Positions 41,904 to 49,244 of a stretch of DNA of 64,000 bases are shown in pieces. Numbering within the stretch: position 1 is the stretch's first letter; every line of letters begins with the position of its first letter. Position numbers and translations under genes: made by a program. Below the pieces are notes generated by a model. That model was not told where the DNA came from. It did not search any database and worked only from the letters and a program-made list of their open reading frames with translations. Location: positions 22,220 to 86,219 of the forward strand of contig JAJYYO010000012.1 in NCBI GenBank assembly GCA_021800795.1, given 5' to 3'. Source of the stretch: Pseudomonadota bacterium. Lineage in GTDB: Bacteria; Pseudomonadota; Gammaproteobacteria; Burkholderiales; Gallionellaceae.

Positions 41904-42980
41904 TTAAGTGGGAATAAAGAACATCACAGTTTCCGTCCATCCTTCAGTGTAGTGACGAAGATAGAGTTTGTAATCATCTCGCAGACCCAATATGTATTTC
42001 GGAATTTGCCAGAAATCTTCGGGCTGATGATAAATAGCCACGGCGAGTTTGGGATGGTCGGCAAGGATGTGCTTTCGGGCGCCTTGCAGGGCCGGCAGTT
42101 CGGCGCCTTCAAGGTCGAGTTTGATGAAACTGACGGCATCGCTGACGGTGTCATCCAGACAGTCCACCCTGATGGTTTGAGTTCCGGTCTTGGTAATCCT
42201 GCTGGCTGAACCGTCGTCTGCATCGAAATTCAGAGTGGCGGCACGGTCATAGAGACCGATCGGATGAAAGGTAATTCGGGGAATATCGGACAGCTTTGAT
42301 TGAGCCACGGCCAGCATCTTGTCTGATGGTTCAAACAGGTGGATGGCGCGATAGTCCGGGCAGCGGACGGCGAAATCTCCGGATGTGTATCCGTCAAAGC
42401 CGCCGCCGTCTACAAATACCTCTTCCGAATGTAATTCAAGAAAGGGTTCGAAATATTGCCTGTCGGCTGCATAGTCGAATACAGTCATCGGCCGCAAATT
42501 GGCGTTCAGGCGAAAATCCATGAGACGGTCGAAAATATCTCTGGAGGTGTCGTCGCAGAGGCGTTGGCGTACCTGGGCGTATTCCTCGGAATGTTGTCGA
42601 TAATCGTCGCGTGTTTCAATAATTGCGCGAACCTGTGGCAGTTGCCCGTTACTGGCATCGGCAATCGAGAAATAGTCGGCTACTTGTTGTATACCTGCCT
42701 TTTCAAGATTGCATAACGCTGAAATCGGAAAACTGGCTGTGACGCAGGAAATGACCAGGCTGTCCGGCTCTACCGAGGTGAGCTTGAATACCGGTTTTCC
42801 CATCCAGATGGAGGCCTGTGTGTAGTCGTCGATAAAACCGTCAATATCTACTATTTTGGCTAAATTTTCCGAATATTCGTTGATTCCGAAAACGTAACGT
42901 TTAACTTTTTCATCCCCCATGAAACGCTGAAAAAATTCAGTGGCTGAATCGGGTGTCATTGTCTTGATTGCTCTTGGCAT
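41904..42980 (-). CDS. FkbM-family methyltransferase
   Basis: 358 residues. The N-terminal 160 residues resemble the sugar-nucleotide-binding extension seen in many polysaccharide methyltransferases (YVFGINEYSENLAKIVDIDGFIDD). The C-terminal domain is a Rossmann methyltransferase of the FkbM type: VFVDGGGFDGYTSGDF (SAM motif I, about 189-204), HLFEPSDKMLAVA, FIKLDLEGAELPALQGA with the family's DxEGxE motif, and KLAVAIYHQPEDFW. It probably O-methylates a hydroxyl on the sugar or its acyl group. AGGAG is 9 bases before the ATG. It is the last gene of the leftward modification operon. Confidence 0.88.
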   Translation of the reverse strand: MPRAIKTMTPDSATEFFQRFMGDEKVKRYVFGINEYSENLAKIVDIDGFIDDYTQASIWMGKPVFKLTSVEPDSLVISCVTASFPISALCNLEKAGIQQVADYFSIADASNGQLPQVRAIIETRDDYRQHSEEYAQVRQRLCDDTSRDIFDRLMDFRLNANLRPMTVFDYAADRQYFEPFLELHSEEVFVDGGGFDGYTSGDFAVRCPDYRAIHLFEPSDKMLAVAQSKLSDIPRITFHPIGLYDRAATLNFDADDGSASRITKTGTQTIRVDCLDDTVSDAVSFIKLDLEGAELPALQGARKHILADHPKLAVAIYHQPEDFWQIPKYILGLRDDYKLYLRHYTEGWTETVMFFIPT

Positions 42981-43022
42981 ATGTGATGACTCCTGAAATT
43001 TCGCAGTAAAGCGAGGGGTTGG

Positions 43023-44120
43023 TTATGTGGAACTGCGGCGCAAAAAAAGCGTATCACCGCTGACGAAAGCCTTATCATACAACGGGCTGTTGAGCAGTTC
43101 ATCACCCGCGCGTTTGGGGCCGTCGCCGAAGGCCCATACGTAATCGTCCAGCAACAACCAGCCTCCGGAAATGAGATAAGGACTCCAAGTTTCAATGTCT
43201 TTTTGCACATGATCATAGCGGTGATTGCCATCTATATGCAGCAGGCTCAGGTGGGGTGTAAGGGTAATGCTGCCCAGTTCCGGGCTGTCGAGCCGACCGT
43301 TCTTGCGGGCGGCTTCATATACGGGTTGTGCCGCTACCGAGGTTTTACGGATATAGCCAATGTTGTCGAGCGTGGCGGCGGTTGACAGGAAGATGCGGAA
43401 AATTTGTTCGAAGTTAACATGACCACGTTCAACATCGAGTGAAGCTTGCTGCGTACCTTGATCGGTCAGCTCCGCCGTATTCCACGGGTCGACGCAGATA
43501 ATGCTGCCGATCCGGTGGCGGCTGGACAGATAGCCTAGCGCAAGAGCGGATCGGCCGTACAGGCAACCGACTTCAAGCAGGTTACCTGGCGGCAGTATGC
43601 GCATAATATCGCACAAGGCATGCAGTTTGCCTTCGTCACTATCGCCTGGCGTACTCAGAAACTGGCGGTGAAGCGCCGCATAGCATGCACGGCTGAGGGG
43701 AGGGCGGACTGTCGTTTCGCCAAGCCACCCAGGAAAAGTACTGAGTTGGGTTATTGCGGCCCATTCTTCATGGCGGTGAAACAGCTGCCAAGTGGCGGTG
43801 AAAGGATCAGGTTTGCACAGGTCGAAACGGTAGGTGTCTGGTGCAGTGCGCAACAGGGTGTCCAGATGCCGCCAGACAACCTGATGCGGTGCGAAAATGG
43901 TGGTGATCCCATGTTGGTGAATGGTTTCCAAAAGGACATGATCAAAGGCAGGGGCAGTGACGAAGGGGAGGTGAATAAACTGGCTCACAGACAGGTTGCC
44001 CGGGCTATCCATTGCAGAACTGGCGCCTATGACCTCAAGTCCCAATGCGTTGGCAATCCGTATGACCGGATCGGCCGCATCCAAATCCAGAGGAAAAATA
44101 AGCAGTTTGATGTTGAGCAT
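43023..44120 (-). CDS. Class I SAM-dependent methyltransferase (Methyltransf_24 type)
   Basis: 365 residues in two parts. The first 110 residues look like a pre-ATP-grasp Rossmann domain (LLIFPLDLDAADPVIRIANAL, TTIFAPHQVVWRHL), also found at the start of some carbohydrate-active proteins. The second part, from about 150, is a methyltransferase: NLLEVGCLYGRSALALGYLS (motif I), SIICVDPWNTAEL, and LSLLHIDGNHRYDHVQKDIETW followed by GGWLLLDDYVW, as in Methyltransf_24. The DGNH motif is usual for this family. It is cotranscribed with FkbM (42 bp gap) and lies 165 bp below the ACP gene. Confidence 0.8.
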   Translation of the reverse strand: MLNIKLLIFPLDLDAADPVIRIANALGLEVIGASSAMDSPGNLSVSQFIHLPFVTAPAFDHVLLETIHQHGITTIFAPHQVVWRHLDTLLRTAPDTYRFDLCKPDPFTATWQLFHRHEEWAAITQLSTFPGWLGETTVRPPLSRACYAALHRQFLSTPGDSDEGKLHALCDIMRILPPGNLLEVGCLYGRSALALGYLSSRHRIGSIICVDPWNTAELTDQGTQQASLDVERGHVNFEQIFRIFLSTAATLDNIGYIRKTSVAAQPVYEAARKNGRLDSPELGSITLTPHLSLLHIDGNHRYDHVQKDIETWSPYLISGGWLLLDDYVWAFGDGPKRAGDELLNSPLYDKAFVSGDTLFLRRSST

Positions 44121-44285
44121 GAGGGCGTGTCCTTAGGCTGGATATCAGCAGGTGAATGGGGGCGCTATTCGGGGTGCGATTTGTTCAGGTATCCATGAAC
44201 AACGCCGCCTATCCGGCATGCATGAAGTATGAGAGAAAATTCAGGCAGATATCCGATGCGACCTGAGCATGAGCCAAAGCATCCA

Positions 44286-44546
44286 TTATTTTAAATCTTC
44301 GACGGAATTAATTTTTCGGCTGATCAGCCCGGCTAGGCCTTGCACTGAGCGGAATTCATCTGATTCAATATCGGTTCCGGTAATTTCAATATCGAATCTG
44401 GATTCAAGTTCAAGTATGAATTTGATGATTCCAATAGAATCAACAATGCCAGCCTTGATGAAATCGCTTGTATCGTCAAACTCATTTGGCAATCTGGATT
44501 TTTTTTCAAGTAATTCCAGCACAAACAATCGAATGGTATCCTGCAT
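44286..44546 (-). CDS. Acyl carrier protein
   Basis: 86 residues, acidic and helical. The phosphopantetheine serine is Ser37 in AGIVDSIGIIKFILELE, which matches the DSL-type motif with Ile for Leu. The frame is open for 35 codons upstream, but ATG at 44546 is chosen because AAAGGA lies 6-10 bases before it and the upstream residues are not ACP-like. A dedicated carrier beside an acyl ligase (45.8-47.4 kb) and a PglD-like acyltransferase suggests that the organism loads a special acyl or amino-acyl group for attachment to an amino sugar. ACP genes are also present in Pseudomonas flagellin glycosylation islands. Confidence 0.88.
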   Translation of the reverse strand: MQDTIRLFVLELLEKKSRLPNEFDDTSDFIKAGIVDSIGIIKFILELESRFDIEITGTDIESDEFRSVQGLAGLISRKINSVEDLK

Positions 44547-44625
44547 ATTGTATCCTTTTAAAATGGTGGCTCGATCCCGGAGATTTTTTAAGGCGAATCC
44601 CCGAATATATGATCTGGTTCTTGGC

Positions 44626-45795
44626 TCACCTACCCTTGATTGATTCAGCAATTACCTGCCAGGTTCTGGTTTTGGCCGATAACACCATGGCTTCCAGAAA
44701 ATACATGCCTTCCAGAGCGAGCTCTGCGCTGAATACCTCATTTGATTTCCACTTTCCGGTTCTTTTGTACTGGCGCAGGCAGTCTGCAATGTCGCAGTAA
44801 AGATTGGCGAATGCTTCCACAAATCCGGCGGGATGCCCCGACTTGAAGCGGTTATATTGACGCTGATTTGATATCTCTACAGCGGCTGCACGATCGAGAA
44901 TTTCGCGGCGACCATCCGTGTAAGAAAGCATCAGCTCCTCGGGATTGGCTTGGTACCATTCGGCTGATCCAATATCCCCGTAGATGCGGATTTTTAGGCC
45001 ATTCCTGTGACCCAATGCTGATTTACTGAACCATATCTGACCTTGAACATCGCCTGTATAACGGCACAGGCAACTGGCGTTATCCACTATGCCCAGAAAC
45101 CAGCCATAATGATTTTGATCCGAAACCAACTCGACGGGTTTTTCTCCTGTCAGGTAATGAATGATCTGGTGCAGGTGGACTGCAAGGTCCAAGTGCAAGG
45201 TTGGTATGTCACCATCGGATAGACGCCATGCTTGCGGCACAGGTTTGTTCCCTTGAGCATCTACACGAATAAAACCTTCCTGTGGCATCTCTGCCTGGAA
45301 ATGTAGAATCTTGCCCAGTTTACCATCGGTAATTCTTTTAGCCAATTCGCGCAGCATTGGATAGCCGGAATAGTTGTATGTGACGACCAGAAAGGCTTTT
45401 AACTCATTTCGCAGGTTAAGGATGATCTCGGCTTGGGCGCTGTTGATGGCCATGGACTTTTCGCAGATGACAGGAATGCCGGCGCGCATGCACGCCATTA
45501 CGCTTTCGAAATGCGCGGGCGTGGGAGTGAGAATAACAATGGCGTCCAGCTGCCCATTTTCCTTGTCCAACATCTCCTGCCAGTTATCGTATAAACGCGC
45601 AGGCATGATTCCATAAGTCTTGGACGTTTCATGATTCAAGTCTGAATTCTTACTGAAGCATCCTGCAACCAGTTGCCATTGTTTATCCATGGTGCTGGAA
45701 ACAAAGTGCAAGTAGCCCGCTGCAGAATTGACTGAACCTCCGATAAATCCCAGTTTCAGTGATTCTGCATAAGATGGTGAAGTTTCGTTTTGCAT
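44626..45795 (-). CDS. Gfo/Idh/MocA-family oxidoreductase
   Basis: 389 residues. NAD(P)-dependent sugar dehydrogenase or reductase. The N-terminal Rossmann fold begins LKLGFIGGSVNSAAGYLH, where Gly-Gly-x-x-x-x-x-Gly replaces the usual GxGxxG. VILTPTPAHFESVMACMRAGIPVICEKSMAIN contains the conserved EKP-type motif with Ser for Pro (EKS, Lys about 114). A downstream DLAVHLHQIIHYLTG segment carries the conserved His pair. It probably oxidises or reduces a sugar-nucleotide intermediate. It lies 23 bp below the acyl ligase and 79 bp above the ACP, in one operon. Confidence 0.88.
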   Translation of the reverse strand: MQNETSPSYAESLKLGFIGGSVNSAAGYLHFVSSTMDKQWQLVAGCFSKNSDLNHETSKTYGIMPARLYDNWQEMLDKENGQLDAIVILTPTPAHFESVMACMRAGIPVICEKSMAINSAQAEIILNLRNELKAFLVVTYNYSGYPMLRELAKRITDGKLGKILHFQAEMPQEGFIRVDAQGNKPVPQAWRLSDGDIPTLHLDLAVHLHQIIHYLTGEKPVELVSDQNHYGWFLGIVDNASCLCRYTGDVQGQIWFSKSALGHRNGLKIRIYGDIGSAEWYQANPEELMLSYTDGRREILDRAAAVEISNQRQYNRFKSGHPAGFVEAFANLYCDIADCLRQYKRTGKWKSNEVFSAELALEGMYFLEAMVLSAKTRTWQVIAESIKGR

Positions 45796-45818
45796 AGGTG
45801 TGCCAGATCTTTCAGGAA

Positions 45819-47435
45819 TTAAGGCATGTGTGCCGAAAATGTCTTGACCAGTTGAAATTTCATCAGCTTGCCCATGCTGTTCCTGGGTAATTCATCCACT
45901 ATAAAAAAGTTTCTGGGTTGCTGAAAATCCGCCAGGCGCTCGCAGCAGTGAAATCGGAGCTGCCTTAAGTTAAATTCGGTCTTATTTACCGGCACCACAG
46001 CGATGGCAACCACTTCGCCCAAATGCTTATCAGGGAACGCGAAGGCCGCACTTTCCAGCACTGAGGCGTGTTCATTGACCACTTCCTCAATATCCGCAGG
46101 GTAGATGTTGATCCCGCCACAAATAATGATGTCCTTGGCGCGCCCAAGAAAATAGAGAAAGCCATCTTCATCCACACGACCCATATCTCCCGTTCTGAAG
46201 TAATCGCCCCGCATGGCAGTTTGCGTCAATTCAGGGCGTTTAAAATAGCCGCCGAACAGCATCGAGGTCTTGCAGGCAATCTCACCTGCTTCTCCCTTGG
46301 TAACGACTTCGCCATTTTTACCGATGATTTTAATATCGACGCCAGGTGCGGGAATGCCAACCGATTGGAGTTTGCTCTTCGCCGCAATGCTGTCAAGATT
46401 GGTTGCGATCGCAATTTCAGAAGCGCCATAGCATTCATGGAGTTCGCAATCAAATTTTTTCAGTAGATCAGACTTGACCGTGTGTTCCAGCAATGCCGAT
46501 GAGGATACGATACAGCGCAGACTGGAAATGTCATATCTATGGATCGCATCCTGATCATCTAACAATCCGGCAGTTAGTTTTAGCTGCGAAGAGACCGCGA
46601 TGGTAAAGGTAACGTTTTGCTGGCTCACGCATTCGAGCCACGCTGTTGGAGAAAAAGCCTGCATTAACACAGAGGTGCCGCCAGTCAGCAGCGGAATCAG
46701 CACCAGCCTTTCAGCCAGAGAGTGGTAGAGCGGCGTGGCTGCCAGTGTCCGGTCATTCTCGGTTATGCCATAGAGCTCGACTGCGGCATGGGCACGGTTG
46801 AACTTTGTTCGTTGAGTCAGAATGATGGGTTTTGGGTCGCCGGTAGAACCGGATGTCATAGTTAAAATCAATGCATCCTCTTCCATGGCAGCATTGAGTG
46901 GTTGTGCATCCGAGGCTACACCGTGCAGCAAATCGGCCAATAGCGTTGCGTCTTCGATGGTTTTGTCCACACTCAGCCACAGACCGTCTGCTATCGAAAA
47001 ATCGGGAGGTAAGGAATCATCTGTTCTGTATGTGGTGGATTTCGTCAGTAAATTCTTCAGTAATGCGGCTGTTGAAACCACATGTTTCACCTCTGCAGCC
47101 TCGAATGCCCTGTGCACGGCTGAGGGCGTCAGCGAGGTATTCAAAGGCACCATGACGGCGCCAAGGTCGGCAGCAACCAGCATTAATGCTGCGAATTCGA
47201 TGCTGTTTGGCAGCATCACACCAATGTGGTCGCCGCGCTTGACGCCGCCTTGTGCCATTGCGTTCGACCAGCGGCATACCAGGGAGGCCAGCTCCTGATA
47301 GCTTGCAGTCGTGCCGTCGCACCAGATCGCTTGTTTATCGGGTGTGTGTCTTGCGTGTGAGAAAAATGTAGGGGAAATTTTGGCCGTGCCGGATGTTGCA
47401 TCGGCTGTTGTTTGTGAAAGAATGGTTTTTATCAA
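45819..47435 (-). CDS. AMP-dependent acyl-CoA/acyl-ACP ligase
   Basis: 538 residues of the fatty-acid/aromatic-acid CoA ligase branch of the ANL superfamily. Motifs: LTMTSGSTGDPKPIIL (about 194-209), LHECYGASEIAIATNLD, YFRTGDMGRVDEDGFLYFLGRAKDIIICGGINIYPADIEE (split here: RTGDMG, GRAKDII, GGINIYP) and the catalytic Lys in LPRNSMGKLMKFQL. It activates a carboxylic acid to the acyl-AMP and then the thioester. With an ACP gene two positions downstream, the acyl group may go onto that carrier. It lies 13 bp below the acyltransferase gene. The acid is unknown. Confidence 0.9.
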   Translation of the reverse strand: MIKTILSQTTADATSGTAKISPTFFSHARHTPDKQAIWCDGTTASYQELASLVCRWSNAMAQGGVKRGDHIGVMLPNSIEFAALMLVAADLGAVMVPLNTSLTPSAVHRAFEAAEVKHVVSTAALLKNLLTKSTTYRTDDSLPPDFSIADGLWLSVDKTIEDATLLADLLHGVASDAQPLNAAMEEDALILTMTSGSTGDPKPIILTQRTKFNRAHAAVELYGITENDRTLAATPLYHSLAERLVLIPLLTGGTSVLMQAFSPTAWLECVSQQNVTFTIAVSSQLKLTAGLLDDQDAIHRYDISSLRCIVSSSALLEHTVKSDLLKKFDCELHECYGASEIAIATNLDSIAAKSKLQSVGIPAPGVDIKIIGKNGEVVTKGEAGEIACKTSMLFGGYFKRPELTQTAMRGDYFRTGDMGRVDEDGFLYFLGRAKDIIICGGINIYPADIEEVVNEHASVLESAAFAFPDKHLGEVVAIAVVPVNKTEFNLRQLRFHCCERLADFQQPRNFFIVDELPRNSMGKLMKFQLVKTFSAHMP

Positions 47436-47448
47436 TTGTCCTATACCT

Positions 47449-48123
47449 TTAACCCAATACCTTGCTGAACCTGAGAAATGATCGGCTTTTCAGTTTGAAT
47501 AGCTGACCCTGCTCAGACAAATAAACCTGATCGTCTTCAGTATGCTTGTTGATAAAGGTATTTGCTGCAATGAAGTTACCTGCCCCGATACGCAAGTCAT
47601 GCCCGGCTGAGGAATTGACGCCAAAAAAACAACCTTCCCCTATCGTGCAGCCGCCTGCGATGGCAACTCCCGAGTTGATCCAGTTTGTTTCGCCCACGAT
47701 GCAGTCATGACCGATATTGACATTGCTCGATACAAAGGTGCTTCGCCCTATCCGGCATCCTGGATGAATGGAAACATGATCCAGAATTATGCAGTTGTCT
47801 TCTATCACCACATCGTCGTGCATAAGGACGGATTCATGTATAAAGCTGGCAAAGCAAAAGCCTTTTTGCCTGGCTTCGAGATACTTCCTTTTTCTCAGTG
47901 CGTTCATCTCAATGAAGCCTATCGCGATAATCATATTATGCGAAATTGGGGCGAAGTGTTTTTCTACATCGCTAAACGGCACAAGCGGCAATCCAAGGTA
48001 GGTATTTACGTTGTTGACAATGCAAGCGTCGTCGACGGTGAAGCCGACAATATTCATATTGTGTCGTGCATATGAAAATAGAAGTTTTGCTATGTCGCCA
48101 TTGCCGTAGATGACTGTTTTCAT
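47449..48123 (-). CDS. PglD/NeuD-like sugar O- or N-acyltransferase
   Basis: 224 residues from MKTVIYGNGDIAKLL. N-terminal sugar-nucleotide-binding Rossmann domain (about 1-80) followed by a left-handed beta-helix of hexapeptide repeats (EDNCIILDHVSIHPGCRIG, NVNIGHDCIVGETNWI, VAIAGGCTIGEGCFFG). The His of HVSIHPG is the likely base, as in PglD. PglD acylates the C4 amine of UDP- or dTDP-4-amino sugars, which fits the upstream aminotransferase whose stop overlaps this start by 4 bp (ATGA). Where PglD uses acetyl-CoA, the neighbouring ligase and ACP suggest a different acyl donor here. The start at 48123 is set by that overlap. Confidence 0.88.
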   Translation of the reverse strand: MKTVIYGNGDIAKLLFSYARHNMNIVGFTVDDACIVNNVNTYLGLPLVPFSDVEKHFAPISHNMIIAIGFIEMNALRKRKYLEARQKGFCFASFIHESVLMHDDVVIEDNCIILDHVSIHPGCRIGRSTFVSSNVNIGHDCIVGETNWINSGVAIAGGCTIGEGCFFGVNSSAGHDLRIGAGNFIAANTFINKHTEDDQVYLSEQGQLFKLKSRSFLRFSKVLG

Positions 48124-49244
48124 GTGTTTCCTGCCGTTTTTATTACATCGACGATGAGGTCGATCTGGCATGGCCTCAGGTCAGGATAAATCGGCAGACA
48201 GATTACTTCACTTGCGGCTTTTCGCGCGACCGGCAAATTTGCATGTGCTGCCGATGGCATGCCCCGGTACATCGGAAAATCGCTTATCAACGGGTAGAAA
48301 TAGCGCCGTGCATGGATGCCGTTATCGTGCAGATGTTGATACAGCGCATCGCGGCTCTTCGGATAGTCCGGTTGCACCAGAATCGGAAAGTAGGCATAGT
48401 TGGCTTGGGTTTCACCGGCCTCTCTCAGGCAGTGGATACCTTTGATTTCAGCCATGCCTTCGCGGTAGCGTGTATCAATGGTTTTGCGCTTTTGCAGCGC
48501 TTCCTCAATACCTTTGAGTTGCAGCAGACCGAAGGCGGCATTGATTTCGCTCATCTTGCCATTGATGCCGGGCGCTACCACGGACACTTCATCCACAAAA
48601 CCGAAGTTTTTCAGGTGGTCGATGTGCAGCTTGGTTTTTGCGTCCTGGCAGACGATGGCCCCCCCCTCAAAGGTGTTGAATACCTTGGTGGCGTGAAAGC
48701 TCAGCACCGACAAGTCGCCGTGATTGAGCACACTGCCATGCGCATTTTTTACGCCAAAAGCATGCGCCGCATCGTAGATAACTTTGAGATTGTAATTGTC
48801 CGCAATTCTCTGGATAGCTTCGATATCGCAGGGGTGTCCGTAACAGTGCACCGGCATGATGGCTGTGGTCTGAGGTGTGATGGCGGCCTCAATCTTGTCA
48901 GGGTCCAGGTTAAGCGTAATTGGATCGATGTCCGCAAAGACCGGCCTGATACCGTTCCAGAGGAGCGAGTGAGAGGTTGCCACAAACGAATAAGGGGTGG
49001 TGATCACCTCGCCTGTAATGCGTAGCGCTTGCAGCGCAGTCACCAGAGCCAGCGTGCCGTTGGTAAACAACGAAATGTGTTTTACCCCGAGGTAGCCGCA
49101 TAAGGTCTGTTCCAGTTGTTGATGAAAAGGACCGTCGTTGGTCAACCATTTGCTTTCCCAGATTTTCTGCAAATAGGGAATAAACTCCTCCAGCGGCGGC
49201 AACAAGGGTTGCGTCACATAAATGGGAGGTGTCTTCTGGTTCAT
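48120..49244 (-). CDS. DegT/DnrJ/EryC1 sugar aminotransferase (VioA/PglE-like)
   Basis: 374 residues. PLP enzyme that aminates a 4-keto (or 3-keto) sugar nucleotide, most likely dTDP- or UDP-4-keto-6-deoxyglucose. Motifs: FTNGTLALVTALQAL for the phosphate of PLP, DAAHAFGV (Asp to the pyridine nitrogen) and SFHATKVFNTFEGGAIV with the Schiff-base Lys at about 185. The opening PIYVTQPLLPPLEEFIPYLQKIWESKWLTNDGP is split here as PLEEF and WESKWLTNDGP, both usual in VioA-like enzymes. Its neighbour is a PglD-type acyltransferase, giving a VioA-VioB-like pair as in viosamine flagellin islands. Stop and start overlap both neighbours by 4 bp. Confidence 0.92.
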   Translation of the reverse strand: MNQKTPPIYVTQPLLPPLEEFIPYLQKIWESKWLTNDGPFHQQLEQTLCGYLGVKHISLFTNGTLALVTALQALRITGEVITTPYSFVATSHSLLWNGIRPVFADIDPITLNLDPDKIEAAITPQTTAIMPVHCYGHPCDIEAIQRIADNYNLKVIYDAAHAFGVKNAHGSVLNHGDLSVLSFHATKVFNTFEGGAIVCQDAKTKLHIDHLKNFGFVDEVSVVAPGINGKMSEINAAFGLLQLKGIEEALQKRKTIDTRYREGMAEIKGIHCLREAGETQANYAYFPILVQPDYPKSRDALYQHLHDNGIHARRYFYPLISDFPMYRGMPSAAHANLPVARKAASEVICLPIYPDLRPCQIDLIVDVIKTAGNT

